Shown: piece after piece, positions 17,178 through 26,400 of the stretch
How positions within the stretch are numbered: the stretch's first letter is position 1
Layout of the letters: the number at the start of each line of letters is the position of its first letter
DNA from: Bacteroides sp.
Lineage (GTDB): Bacteria > Bacteroidota > Bacteroidia > Bacteroidales > Bacteroidaceae
Direction: 5' to 3'
DNA length: 64,000 bases
NCBI RefSeq assembly: GCF_030151085.1
Contig: NZ_JASLER010000035.1
Location: 60,529-124,528 of the forward strand
The notes under the pieces: generated by a model
The model's database searches: none
Told to the model about the DNA's origin: nothing
The model's input: the letters and a program-made list of their open reading frames with translations, nothing else
Made by a program: the position numbers and the translations under genes

Positions 17178-19241
17178 ATGAGTTATTTCAGCAAGACCAA
17201 AAAGAAATTCTCGTTCAGAGATTTATTATACAAAGCACTGATATTCGTCGGTACAGTAGCAGTTATTGTCTATTTTCTTCCACGCGACGGTAAATTCAAT
17301 TACCAGTTCGATACCGATAAACCTTGGAAGTACGGGCAGTTGATGGCAACATTCGACTTTCCCATCTACAAGGATGATAAAATTGTCAAGCGTGAACAAG
17401 ACAGTATACTTGCTAATTTCCAACCTTATTTCCAGTTGGACAAGAGTGTAGAGAAGAATGCACTCAATAAATTGAAGGCTGATTATCAGAATCATTTGAA
17501 AGGGATTGTCCCGTCGTCGGACTACATGCGTTTTCTGGAGAGAAAACTTTCCGAAGTTTATCGCTCCGGTATTCTTTCCTCAGATCAGTTAGTCAAATTA
17601 CAAAAAGACAGTTCTGCCGCCATCATGGTAGTGAATGATAAAATGGCGAATCAGCAAAGCACCGATAAACTTTACTCCGTGAAAGATGCTTATAATTATG
17701 TACTTAGCGCTGATACATTACATTATCGCCCAGACATCCTACGGCAATGTTCGCTGAATGAATATTTACTTCCTAACCTCACATACGATGAACAACGTAC
17801 GGAAACTGCTAAAAAAGAAGTTCTCGACAATTACTCATGGGCAAACGGCATCGTTCTGAGTGGGCAGAAAATAATCGACCGGGGTGAGATCGTAAACCAG
17901 GAAACTTACAACATCCTTGAAAGTCTGCGAAAAGAGTCGATCAAGCGAAGTGAGTCCATCGGACAAAAACGCTTAATGCTGGTAGGACAAATATTGTACG
18001 TCGGCATCTTTATGCTCTGCTTCATGCTCTATCTCGACTTATTCCGCAAAGATTATTACGATCGCAAAGGCAGTCTTTCGTTACTCTTTGCACTTACTAT
18101 GTTTTATTGTGTGGTGACTGCAATCATGGTGACAAACAACATTTTCAACGTCTATATCCTGCCCTACGCCATGCTTCCCATCATCATCCGGGTGTTCCTC
18201 GATTCGCGTACAGCATTTATTACGCATGCCATTACCATATTGATATGCTCCATTTCTCTAAGATATCCTCATGAATTTATTCTTTTGCAACTCTCTGCTG
18301 GGTTAGTTGCCATCTTCAGTTTGCGCGAACTATCCCAACGTTCACAGTTATTCCGTACGGCAATACTTGTTATACTGACTTATGCAGCTGTTTACTTTGC
18401 CTTCGAGCTGATAACAGAGAACGATTTGTCGAAACTCAATGGAAGCATGTATACTTACTTCGTTATTAACGGGGTACTCCTATTATTCACATATCCGCTG
18501 CTCTTCCTAGTAGAAAAGACTTTCGGTTTCACCTCCAATGTAACTCTGGTAGAGCTGTCTAACATTAATAATAGTCTATTGCGCCGCATGTCCGAAACGG
18601 TTCCGGGAACCTTCCAGCACTCCATGCAAGTAGCCAATCTTGCAGCCGAAGCTGCTAACCGTATCGATGCCAAGAGTCAATTGGTACGTACCGGTGCATT
18701 GTATCATGACATCGGCAAGATGGAAAACCCGGTATTCTTCACCGAAAACCAATCGGGTGGTGTCAACCCACATAAGAATTTGAATTATGAACAAAGTTCG
18801 CAGGTCGTCATCAGCCACGTGACTGACGGTTTGAAACTGGCTGAAAAGAATAATTTACCCAAAGTTATCAAAGACTTTATCACCACCCATCATGGTCGTG
18901 GGAAAACCAAATTCTTCTATATTTCATGGAAGAACGAACATCCCGGCAAAGAACCGAACGAAGAACTCTTCACCTATCCGGGACCTAATCCGTTCACGAA
19001 AGAGCAAGCCATCCTGATGATGGCGGACTCGGTTGAAGCAGCTTCACGCAGTCTGCCTGAATATACGGAAGAGAGCATCAGCAACCTGGTAGACAAGATT
19101 ATCGACTCACAGGTAGCGGAAGGTTACTTCAAAGAATGCCCCATTACCTTTAAAGACATTGCTACTGTAAAAGCAGTGTTTAAAGAGAAATTAAAAATGA
19201 TTTACCATACTCGTATCAGTTATCCCGAACTTAAAAAATAA
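17178..19241 (+). CDS. 7TM-HD membrane phosphohydrolase, PgpH-like
   Basis: About 687 residues. An N-terminal membrane segment is followed by an extracytoplasmic 7TMR-HDED-type domain (to about 275), a block of seven hydrophobic helices (about 280-460), and a cytoplasmic HD domain. HD ligands are visible: the histidine in TFQHSMQVA, HD in YHDIGKM, and further HH/D in FITTHHG and MMADSVEAA. PgpH in Listeria hydrolyses c-di-AMP; the same activity here is inferred. Start: an ATG at 17139 lies in frame, but the promoter box sits after it and the sequence from MSYFSKTKKKF looks like a genuine cytoplasmic N-terminus. Confidence 0.88.
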   Translation: MSYFSKTKKKFSFRDLLYKALIFVGTVAVIVYFLPRDGKFNYQFDTDKPWKYGQLMATFDFPIYKDDKIVKREQDSILANFQPYFQLDKSVEKNALNKLKADYQNHLKGIVPSSDYMRFLERKLSEVYRSGILSSDQLVKLQKDSSAAIMVVNDKMANQQSTDKLYSVKDAYNYVLSADTLHYRPDILRQCSLNEYLLPNLTYDEQRTETAKKEVLDNYSWANGIVLSGQKIIDRGEIVNQETYNILESLRKESIKRSESIGQKRLMLVGQILYVGIFMLCFMLYLDLFRKDYYDRKGSLSLLFALTMFYCVVTAIMVTNNIFNVYILPYAMLPIIIRVFLDSRTAFITHAITILICSISLRYPHEFILLQLSAGLVAIFSLRELSQRSQLFRTAILVILTYAAVYFAFELITENDLSKLNGSMYTYFVINGVLLLFTYPLLFLVEKTFGFTSNVTLVELSNINNSLLRRMSETVPGTFQHSMQVANLAAEAANRIDAKSQLVRTGALYHDIGKMENPVFFTENQSGGVNPHKNLNYEQSSQVVISHVTDGLKLAEKNNLPKVIKDFITTHHGRGKTKFFYISWKNEHPGKEPNEELFTYPGPNPFTKEQAILMMADSVEAASRSLPEYTEESISNLVDKIIDSQVAEGYFKECPITFKDIATVKAVFKEKLKMIYHTRISYPELKK

Positions 19242-19246
19242 AAGCC

Positions 19247-20014
19247 ATGGAAGTGACCGCTAAAGAAGAAAAAAGAGCCGAAAGACTGCTGCAAAGTCAG
19301 CGGATAGGGCTACACCAGATCGAAAGTTTCAGCTTCATGAAGCGTTATCATCAAGTACCACGTAAAAGTAATTTGACGACTAAAGACAAATATGGTCCGG
19401 GGATATTGATTTTACACCTGAAGGAAGGCAAAAACAAGGTGATTCTCCTGCGCCCTTGTCATCATCCATCCTCAGTGATCCGTTTTCTTATTTCCAAAGG
19501 AATCGTTTTCGATAACTATATACAGCACAAACGTACAGTTACCGAACTTCCTACGGAAACTTACCAGCGACCGTCACTCTATATGTTTTATTTCTTCGTA
19601 TTGTTCCTCATGTTCCTGATTTTAGGCTACTACTCTATCAGCGGCGACGTATGGTGGGGCTTTATTCCAGCTATCATCTCTTTCGGACTGAGCCTATTTT
19701 TTATCTGCATGCTGATGACACGTTTCTGCTATCTGACGTTAAACAACGAGGCACTTATCATTCACAGTGTAGGTAGGACGATTCAATATCCTTATACAGA
19801 CTTACGCAAAGTCAATTTTGACTTTGCACGCGAACAAGCTTTCACGCATATCATGGAGCTATTGGACAAGGATTACCGCTACCGATTGTTCTATATCGGT
19901 AGGGTTTCAAGAAAAAAGCTGAATGAGATAGCCGAACGATTGCAGCAAGTAGGCGTAGATGCTACTTGTAGCTTGAATGATAACAAACGGTTCTATCAGG
20001 ATATAAGTCACTAA
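19247..20014 (+). CDS. Two-span membrane protein of unknown function
   Basis: 255 residues. The N-terminal 110 residues are basic and cytoplasmic-looking, with a short conserved-looking PGILILHLKEGKNKVILLRP segment. Two hydrophobic helices lie at about 111-130 and 136-158. The C-terminal 95 residues (YLTLNNEALIIHSVGRTIQYPYTDLRKVNF) resemble a bacterial PH-like domain following a membrane hairpin, which is inference. It starts 5 bp after the PgpH-like gene, so the two are cotranscribed, and its transcript ends at a hairpin inside the convergent phosphatase gene. I do not recognise a named family. Confidence 0.8.
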   Translation: MEVTAKEEKRAERLLQSQRIGLHQIESFSFMKRYHQVPRKSNLTTKDKYGPGILILHLKEGKNKVILLRPCHHPSSVIRFLISKGIVFDNYIQHKRTVTELPTETYQRPSLYMFYFFVLFLMFLILGYYSISGDVWWGFIPAIISFGLSLFFICMLMTRFCYLTLNNEALIIHSVGRTIQYPYTDLRKVNFDFAREQAFTHIMELLDKDYRYRLFYIGRVSRKKLNEIAERLQQVGVDATCSLNDNKRFYQDISH

Positions 20015-20019
20015 AAGTC

Positions 20020-20517
20020 TCACTCCCTTACCCTCTCCGAAGACGAGGGTAAGGTTTTAAGCAATCCAGCGCAGGCATCTTCCAGCAGATCGAGGACATA
20101 CTCAAAGCCTTCGGCACCACTGTAATAAGGATCGGGAACATGGTCGGCATAAGTAAACTTAGTACAATATTCAGTCATACGATGAATTTTGCTACATTCT
20201 GCAGGTGAAGGGGCACGATCTTTCAAATCGTCAATATTACGATCATCCATACCGATTATTAAATCGAAATTATAGAAGTCTTCCGTACGGACGGGACGAG
20301 AACGGTGCGTCAGATTATAGCCTCGACGAGAAGCATGGGCACGCATCCGACTATCAGGTAATTCCCCCTGATGATAAGACAATATTCCAGCGGAGTCAAT
20401 AATAAAGTCGTCTTCACGACCTGCTTTTTCTATTAATTGCTTCATAACTCCCTCAGCGGAAGAGGAACGGCAAATATTTCCCAAGCAAACAAAAAGGATT
20501 CTATAGGGCTTTTTCAT
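20020..20517 (-). CDS. Low-molecular-weight protein-tyrosine phosphatase
   Basis: 165-residue cytosolic phosphatase. The P-loop CLGNICRSS gives the CX5R signature with nucleophile C11 and R17, and the general acid aspartate lies in DHVPDPYYSG. Length is normal. In many bacteria such enzymes pair with a tyrosine kinase in polysaccharide export, but no kinase is adjacent here, so the substrate is unknown. The last codons encode the serine/arginine tail and simultaneously contain the terminator of the opposing gene. Confidence 0.93.
   Translation of the reverse strand: MKKPYRILFVCLGNICRSSSAEGVMKQLIEKAGREDDFIIDSAGILSYHQGELPDSRMRAHASRRGYNLTHRSRPVRTEDFYNFDLIIGMDDRNIDDLKDRAPSPAECSKIHRMTEYCTKFTYADHVPDPYYSGAEGFEYVLDLLEDACAGLLKTLPSSSERVRE
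20026..20058 (+). terminator. Intrinsic terminator embedded in the 3' coding end of the phosphatase
   Basis: CCTTACCCTC (20026-20035) and GAGGGTAAGG (20045-20054) form a perfect 10-bp stem followed by TTTT on the plus strand. It terminates the 17178-20014 operon while lying inside the convergent phosphatase open reading frame. Confidence 0.8.
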
Positions 20518-20529
20518 ACATACATTGCT

Positions 20530-20537
20530 TAACTTTG
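20530..20537 (+). promoter_or_regulatory. Possible -7 box for the membrane protein/ECF sigma operon
   Basis: TAACTTTG matches TAnnTTTG, 114 bp before ATG 20652. No convincing -33 box, so moderate support only. Confidence 0.4.
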
Positions 20538-20651
20538 GGCGTAAAGATAGATTTTTTTTGCGTTCTCTTAAAATATTTCTTCGCTTCGATTGTCAGCATT
20601 AACAGAGAACGTCCTCAAGAAACTATGTATCACTTAAAAGATTGAAGAATT

Positions 20652-21083
20652 ATGAAAAAGAGATTTATATTGATGCCACTATTCGGAATAGCTATATTAG
20701 CTGCCTGTGGCGCCATTGTGATGTTATTATGGAACTTTACCCTGCCTGCAGTCTGCGGATTGGCGACCATCAACTTTTGGCAGGCACTGGCACTGTTTAT
20801 ACTTGCACGTATCCTTTTCGGAGGTTTCCCCGGCAGAGGTGGTATGATCCCAGGTCACAGTGGTATGTTCCCCGGTAGGGGCGGCATGTTTGGCGGTAGA
20901 AGGGGAAATCCTTTCCGTGAAAAATGGGAAAAGATGACGCCGGAAGAACGGAAAAAGTTTATCGACAAACGACGTAAGTTCGGCTTTGGAAATCCTTGGG
21001 GAAAAGGACCTTGGGGAGAAGCGCCCACCGAAGATACTCCTTCTGAAAACCATACCGCCGAAACTTCCCGGAAAGATGAATAA
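20652..21083 (+). CDS. Small membrane protein with Gly/Met/Arg-rich linker, cotranslated with ECF sigma factor
   Basis: 143 residues. Two hydrophobic helices (about 5-27 and 40-57) are followed by a repetitive Gly-rich linker (GRGGM repeated, about 61-83) and a charged cytoplasmic tail (EKWEKMTPEERKKFIDKRRKF). Its 3' end overlaps the ECF sigma gene by 8 bp, which points to translational coupling and a linked role, possibly controlling or sensing for the sigma factor. It does not show a recognisable zinc-containing anti-sigma domain or FecR domain, so anti-sigma function is only a hypothesis. Confidence 0.78.
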   Translation: MKKRFILMPLFGIAILAACGAIVMLLWNFTLPAVCGLATINFWQALALFILARILFGGFPGRGGMIPGHSGMFPGRGGMFGGRRGNPFREKWEKMTPEERKKFIDKRRKFGFGNPWGKGPWGEAPTEDTPSENHTAETSRKDE

Positions 21084-21645
21084 TGAAATGGAGAAGACCG
21101 GTAGCATTGACAAACTGATAGTTGAAAATCAGCCACGTCTGAAGGCATTTATCCGCAAGCGGGTTTCCAACAAGGAAGATGCCGAAGATATCCTGCAAGA
21201 TGTATTTCTGCAATTTGTCAAGGCAGTTGAAGATACTTTCAACCCTATAGAGCAAGTCTCGGCATGGCTGTATCGGGTGGCACGGAATACGATTATCAAC
21301 AAGAGCAAGAAGATGCAGGAAGAGGAATTACCCTCTCCTGCCTACGACAAAGAAGACAATCTTTGGAATGACTTTTCCGAAATCTTGTTCGATGACTCCG
21401 CAGCTACCCCCGAAACAGAATACATGCGTTCACTCGTCTGGCAAGAGCTCGAAGTAGCCCTTGCCGAACTACCACCCGAACAACGGAAAGTTTTTGAACT
21501 GATGGAACTGGAAGGAATTTCTGCCAAAGAATTGTCTGTAACTACCGGTGTACCGGTCAACACTCTATTATCCCGAAAGCATTATGCCGTTGTCCACCTT
21601 CGCAAACGGTTGAAAGGATTGTATGACGACATGCTGAATTATTAA
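21076..21645 (+). CDS. ECF-type sigma-70 factor
   Basis: 189 residues from the ATG at 21076 (MNNEMEKTGSIDK). Region 2 is visible as VSNKEDAEDILQDVFLQFVKA with AWLYRVARNTIINKSKK, and region 4 as ALAELPPEQRKVFELMELEGISAKELSVTTGVPVNTLLSRKHYAV. The ATG overlaps the stop of the preceding gene; an in-frame upstream codon at 20986 would add 30 residues that read through that gene and is rejected. The next gene on the strand is an outer-membrane receptor, and no FecR-like anti-sigma lies nearby. Confidence 0.92.
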   Translation: MNNEMEKTGSIDKLIVENQPRLKAFIRKRVSNKEDAEDILQDVFLQFVKAVEDTFNPIEQVSAWLYRVARNTIINKSKKMQEEELPSPAYDKEDNLWNDFSEILFDDSAATPETEYMRSLVWQELEVALAELPPEQRKVFELMELEGISAKELSVTTGVPVNTLLSRKHYAVVHLRKRLKGLYDDMLNY

Positions 21646-21657
21646 ATACTACTTACC

Positions 21658-21679
21658 CTGTTTGCCCGTCGGCAAACAG
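21658..21679 (+). promoter_or_regulatory. 9-bp perfect hairpin just upstream of the receptor gene
   Basis: CTGTTTGCC and GGCAAACAG flank a CGTC loop, 18 nt before ATG 21698. No T tract follows. It could lower translation of the receptor or act as a partial attenuator between the sigma factor and the receptor. Confidence 0.55.
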
Positions 21680-21697
21680 ATTTCCCATCAAACATTT

Positions 21698-23797
21698 ATG
21701 AAAACAATACTGTCATTTATGACCATACTGCTATGTATGGCCATCCCCACTCATGCGCAATTAATTGCCAAAGACTCCACCGGAATGATGTCCATCGACC
21801 TGGAAGAAGTCACTGTAAAATCAAAGTCGGTCATTGAAAAAGACGACCGTAAGGTAATTCTTCCTACCCAGCAGCAACTGAAAGTTTCTGCCAACGGAGT
21901 GGACTTGCTAAGCAAACTGCAACTACCCCGTATCATGATAGATATCAATTCGGGTGAGATAACCCATGCCGGACACGGAGAAGTGCAACTAAGAATCAAT
22001 GGAATAGAGGTTACTTATACTGAAATCCTGGCACTCAATCCCGATGATATCCTTCGGGTAGAATACCTCGATATCCCCGGAGCACGTTATGGCAATGCCG
22101 CCGCAGTTATCAACTACATCACCAAGACCAAGAAAGCAGGTGGAAATATCAATGGCGGTGCCTTCCACGGTTTCGGCAGCAACCGCACTTCGATTGATGA
22201 TATGCTTGCCGGCAGGTACAATCAAGGTAAGTCCGAATTCTCTGCCAACGTCCGATATATCCAGCGCAAAGGTGACTGGACACGCGAATATGACGAGCGG
22301 CTTATTTTCCCCGACCATGAACTGCACCGCCTGGAAGTAGGCGAACCGACTCTGTTCAATAAAAAACTTTTGAATACCAATCTTAGTTATAGTTTGCAGG
22401 ATAAGGGAAAATATCTGTTCAATGCCCAGTTCAGATACACTTTGCAAGACAACCCTGCCGGATACGAAGATCGGAAAAGTCAGCTTCATTCTTCCGACTC
22501 CGATACTCCGCTATCAATTCTCGACCATACCAAAGAACGAAATCATCTGCCTGCCATCGACTTGTATTATCAGCAATTTCTGAAACACGACCAGCAGCTT
22601 ATTTTCAATGTAGTGGGAACTTATATTCGCAGCAACAATACTCGTATTTATCTGGAACAGAAGGAAGAAAAAACCGAAACGGAATTTTATTCTGATATAT
22701 CGGGCAAAAAATATTCCCTGATAGCTGAAGGCATTTACGAAAAGAAGACCGAACAAGGTGCAATAACCGCAGGCTTGAAACACATGCAATCCTATACCAG
22801 TAACCTGTACAGTGGCAATAACTCCCAGAATATCCTGATGCACCAGGCAGAAAGTAATGCTTACGCTGAATATCGGGGTAAAATCAGCAAGTGGGGATAT
22901 ATGGCAAACCTGAGTCTCAGCCGTTTCTATTACAGTCAAAAGAAGAATCATAACGAGAAGTATGCCCTCCAGCCCTCTCTGCTGGTTTCATATAGTCCTG
23001 TGGATGATTTGCACCTACGCTATCACATCAACCTGAAAAATAATATCCCCTCTATCGCCTACCTTAATGACGTGGAGCAAGATATAGACAATCTACAGAT
23101 ACGCAAGGGTAATCCGAATCTGAAATCCTTTCGCAGTATCATACAGGATTTCAATGCTACCTATACTTTAGGTATAATCGACCTGGACGCTCTTGTTACC
23201 TACACTCATGAAAAAAATCCTGTGATGGAATCCATACACTACGAAGATGGCATTTTCATCCATACGTATGAGAATCAGAAATCTTTCCGTCACCTGACAG
23301 CCGAAGTCACTCTCAGGTTAAAGCCCTGGAAAGATTATATCAGCCTTGCCATCACCCCCGGTATCAACCGGTATATTAGCGAAGGTAACAACTATCTGCA
23401 CACCTATACGTTGAAAGAATTGCGCATCAACCTAGATGCCTCTTACAAAAACTGGATGCTGAATTTCATGACTTTAACCCCTCCTAACCGAATGGTATAT
23501 GGCGAGCAACTGATGAAAGGAGACTTGATGCGCTCATTGATGATAGGATACAAGCAACCGTCGTGGAGCATCATGGCAGGAGTATTCAATCCGTTCACAA
23601 AGACTTATCGCTCGGAGAATGAAAACTGGTCGGCACTGAATCCTGTGAAGTCGGATATACATAGTAACAATATGTCGAATACTTTTGTGGTGAAGCTCAA
23701 TTTCAATCTGAACTTCGGACGACAGTATAAAAGAAGTGACAAGAGTATTCAGAACTCAGACGATGAAACCGGAATCCTGCAAGGCACAAAAGAGTAG
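21698..23797 (+). CDS. TonB-dependent receptor-like outer-membrane beta-barrel protein
   Basis: 699 residues from the ATG at 21698, which begins the signal peptide (MKTILSFMTILLCMAIPTHAQ). The first 100 residues after it contain a plug-like domain (DLLSKLQLPRIMIDINSGEI, GEVQLRINGIEV, ILRVEYLDIPGARYGNAAAVINYITK) and the rest is strand-rich barrel. It lacks the carboxypeptidase-regulatory extension of SusC proteins, so it belongs to the shorter outer-membrane beta-barrel family. It follows the ECF sigma gene by 52 bp. Substrate unknown. An upstream in-frame ATG at 21662 would place residues ahead of the signal peptide. Confidence 0.85.
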   Translation: MKTILSFMTILLCMAIPTHAQLIAKDSTGMMSIDLEEVTVKSKSVIEKDDRKVILPTQQQLKVSANGVDLLSKLQLPRIMIDINSGEITHAGHGEVQLRINGIEVTYTEILALNPDDILRVEYLDIPGARYGNAAAVINYITKTKKAGGNINGGAFHGFGSNRTSIDDMLAGRYNQGKSEFSANVRYIQRKGDWTREYDERLIFPDHELHRLEVGEPTLFNKKLLNTNLSYSLQDKGKYLFNAQFRYTLQDNPAGYEDRKSQLHSSDSDTPLSILDHTKERNHLPAIDLYYQQFLKHDQQLIFNVVGTYIRSNNTRIYLEQKEEKTETEFYSDISGKKYSLIAEGIYEKKTEQGAITAGLKHMQSYTSNLYSGNNSQNILMHQAESNAYAEYRGKISKWGYMANLSLSRFYYSQKKNHNEKYALQPSLLVSYSPVDDLHLRYHINLKNNIPSIAYLNDVEQDIDNLQIRKGNPNLKSFRSIIQDFNATYTLGIIDLDALVTYTHEKNPVMESIHYEDGIFIHTYENQKSFRHLTAEVTLRLKPWKDYISLAITPGINRYISEGNNYLHTYTLKELRINLDASYKNWMLNFMTLTPPNRMVYGEQLMKGDLMRSLMIGYKQPSWSIMAGVFNPFTKTYRSENENWSALNPVKSDIHSNNMSNTFVVKLNFNLNFGRQYKRSDKSIQNSDDETGILQGTKE

Positions 23798-26260
23798 TTA
23801 CATCGGGTCGACATCATAGTACACCAACAGGGACTTGAACCGATCTTCAGCTATCATCTCCTTCTGCACTTGTACCAGCAACTCACGGGCACGGTTCATC
23901 GGAGCATTCAGTTCTATCTTTACGATAATTTTCCGGATGAACAAGGTTTGCACACGGGCAACAGGAGGCTTGTCCGGTCCCAGGACACGGTTTCCAAAGA
24001 CGGCACGCAACTTGCTTGACATGGTTTGCGCCATCAAGTCAAGCAGTTGCTCGTTCCTGTTCTTGAGGTAGACGTACACCAACCGGTAATAAGGTGGATA
24101 ATGGAACATCTGGCGCTCGGCAAGTTGTCCGCCAACCATGCCTTCATAATCGTTGGCTATTACTTGCGGAATAATGGAATGATCCATGCTCTTGGTCTGC
24201 AACACCACCCTACCACGCTTGTTCTTTCGTCCGGCACGGCCTGCCACCTGTGCCATAAGTTGATAGGCACGTTCATAAGCTCGAAAATCAGGATAATTGA
24301 GCATTGTGTCAGCATTAAGAATACCAACTACACTGACGTGATCGAAGTCCAGTCCTTTCGAAACCATCTGTGTTCCAATCAGAATATCCGTCTTGCCTTG
24401 CTCAAAATCAGCAATGATACGTTCGTAAGCAGTACGGGTACGAGTAGTATCCAAATCCATACGGGCAACGGATGCTTCTGGGAAAATAGCCTTAATCTCA
24501 TCCTCTATCTTCTCCGTACCAAAGCCACGGTTACGCAAATCACTTCCTTCACAAGCCGGACAAACACGAGGTAGCTGGTAGGTATATCCACAATAATGGC
24601 ACGTCAATTGGTTCAAGCCCTTATGAAAAGTCAGACTAACATCGCAATTCTTGCATTTCGGCACCCAACCACACGTATGGCATTCTATCATTGGCGCAAA
24701 GCCACGACGATTCTGAAACAAGATAACCTGCTCTTTCTGCTCCAATGCTTCGCGAATATATTGCAAGAGCAATGGCGAAAAAGGTCCGCTCATCCGCTTC
24801 TTCCGATGCAGTTCTTTGATGTCTACAGGTATAATTTCAGGCAATTGAATTTCTTTATATCGCTCTTTTAATTCCACCAAACCATATTTGTCCGAAACTG
24901 CATTGTGCCAAGTTTCAATCGAAGGGGTTGCTGTTCCTAATAAAGTTTTGGCACCATACATCGCTGCTAACACAATGGCAGCATTACGAGCATGATAGCG
25001 GGGAGCAGGGTCTTGTTGCTTATAAGTATTTTCATGTTCTTCATCCACGATGACCAATCCCAGGTTACGAAAAGGTAGAAATACAGAAGAACGAACTCCC
25101 AAAATAATATCATATCCCCTCTCCGATAATTGTTTTTGCCAGATCTCAACTCGTTCGGCATCAGGAAATTTAGAATGATAGATTCCCAAACGAGTCCCAA
25201 ATACACGTTGCAAACGTTCCGTTATCTGAGTGGTTAAAGCTATTTCAGGTAACAGATACAATACCTGTTTCCCTTGACGGATAGTTTGTTCAATCAAATG
25301 GATATAGACCTCTGTTTTGCCACTGGATGTTACACCATGCAGCAAACAGACATTTTTTGTTTTAAAGTTTTCAACGATACTATCGTAGGCTTGCTGCTGA
25401 TGAATATTCAGTGAATTTAAAGGGAGGGTCTCGTTCATCGAAACAGCATTCAAGCGACCTACCTCCTGCTGATAAACCTCAAATACTCCTCGTTCTATCA
25501 GTCCATTGAAGACGGCAGGGGTAGCAGAAGCACGTTGCAGCAACTCTTTCTTGTTGACTTCCTTTGGTTTTCCACCCAGACAACCGGATAATTCGATGTA
25601 TTTCATCAATAAATCCAATTGTTTCGGTGCACGGCGTTGCAACTCATCGAAAAAGAAGTGTAGCCGTCGTTCGTTGCTTGCTGCGGTAGTCAAACGCACA
25701 CGGGTTTCTGTTTTGGGTTTATAGGTTCGTCTCAACTCTTCTTTTACGAAGATAGCTTCCTTATCAAGCAAGGACTTGATAATATTGAGGATATTCTTAA
25801 AGCCGGTATCTTTTTCCAGTTTTGTGACGCACTGTTCCGGTTCAACCGAAAGCAAATCCAAGACTTTCTGCTCCCGTTCCGGCAAGGATTCCGATGCTTC
25901 GAAATCAGGATTGTACCCCACCATGGTTTCACTTTCGAGTTTCAATCCCGAAGGTAATGCTGCTTTGTAGACATCGCCTTGTGTACAGAGATAGTAATCG
26001 GCTAGCCACTCCCAAAATTTGAATTGCAAAGGTAATAGAATAGGGTGTGCATCCAGCAATGCAGTTACCCCCTTCACCTCATATTCTTCAGGTTTCAGAT
26101 AATGTACATTACGCACGATTCCTGTATAATACTTCTTTTTGCCAAAAGGTACTACAATACGACAACCTATCTGCACCTCCTCCGCCATTTCTTCCGGCAG
26201 GGAGTAGGTGAAACAACTATGCAGAGGCAGGGGCAATATGACATCAACAAATTTTTCCAT
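23798..26260 (-). CDS. priA: Primosomal replication restart helicase PriA
   Basis: 820-residue superfamily 2 helicase that reloads the replisome at stalled forks. The N-terminal 3'-DNA-binding domain (about 1-110) precedes Walker A (GVTSSGKTEV), the DEEH box (VIVDEEHENTY) and the cysteine-rich zinc module (CHTCGWVPKCKNC ... CHYCG ... CPAC), followed by helicase motifs IV-VI. I start at the ATG ending at 26260; a GTG at 26263 is possible. The promoter box at 26269-26276 lies so close that the leader must be only a few nucleotides. Its stop codon abuts that of the convergent receptor gene with no gap. Confidence 0.96.
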   Translation of the reverse strand: MEKFVDVILPLPLHSCFTYSLPEEMAEEVQIGCRIVVPFGKKKYYTGIVRNVHYLKPEEYEVKGVTALLDAHPILLPLQFKFWEWLADYYLCTQGDVYKAALPSGLKLESETMVGYNPDFEASESLPEREQKVLDLLSVEPEQCVTKLEKDTGFKNILNIIKSLLDKEAIFVKEELRRTYKPKTETRVRLTTAASNERRLHFFFDELQRRAPKQLDLLMKYIELSGCLGGKPKEVNKKELLQRASATPAVFNGLIERGVFEVYQQEVGRLNAVSMNETLPLNSLNIHQQQAYDSIVENFKTKNVCLLHGVTSSGKTEVYIHLIEQTIRQGKQVLYLLPEIALTTQITERLQRVFGTRLGIYHSKFPDAERVEIWQKQLSERGYDIILGVRSSVFLPFRNLGLVIVDEEHENTYKQQDPAPRYHARNAAIVLAAMYGAKTLLGTATPSIETWHNAVSDKYGLVELKERYKEIQLPEIIPVDIKELHRKKRMSGPFSPLLLQYIREALEQKEQVILFQNRRGFAPMIECHTCGWVPKCKNCDVSLTFHKGLNQLTCHYCGYTYQLPRVCPACEGSDLRNRGFGTEKIEDEIKAIFPEASVARMDLDTTRTRTAYERIIADFEQGKTDILIGTQMVSKGLDFDHVSVVGILNADTMLNYPDFRAYERAYQLMAQVAGRAGRKNKRGRVVLQTKSMDHSIIPQVIANDYEGMVGGQLAERQMFHYPPYYRLVYVYLKNRNEQLLDLMAQTMSSKLRAVFGNRVLGPDKPPVARVQTLFIRKIIVKIELNAPMNRARELLVQVQKEMIAEDRFKSLLVYYDVDPM

Positions 26261-26268
26261 CACGGCAA

Positions 26269-26276
26269 CAAAGATA
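26269..26276 (-). promoter_or_regulatory. -7 box for priA giving a near-leaderless transcript
   Basis: Minus-strand TATCTTTG ends 8 bp before the priA ATG. If transcription starts the usual few bases downstream, the leader is under about 6 nt. Confidence 0.55.
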
Positions 26277-26336
26277 CGAAGAACTTTTTAATTCATAAAT
26301 CAGAAGAATAATCTAATGTCTTTTCACAAAATATTA

Positions 26337-26370
26337 AGTGCGGGCATTCCTTAAACAGAATACCCGCACT
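26337..26370 (-). terminator. Terminator after the methyltransferase gene
   Basis: AGTGCGGG (26337-26344) pairs with CCCGCACT (26363-26370), with ATTC/GAAT pairing inside. On the minus strand it is followed by TTAATATTTT. Confidence 0.75.
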
Positions 26371-26400
26371 GATTAAATAAAGATTAGAAATTCAATCAAA

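Noticed and set aside
23026..25206. Several 60-180 codon ORFs inside priA and the receptor gene on opposite strands
   Set aside because: They are antisense frames within long, motif-confirmed genes.
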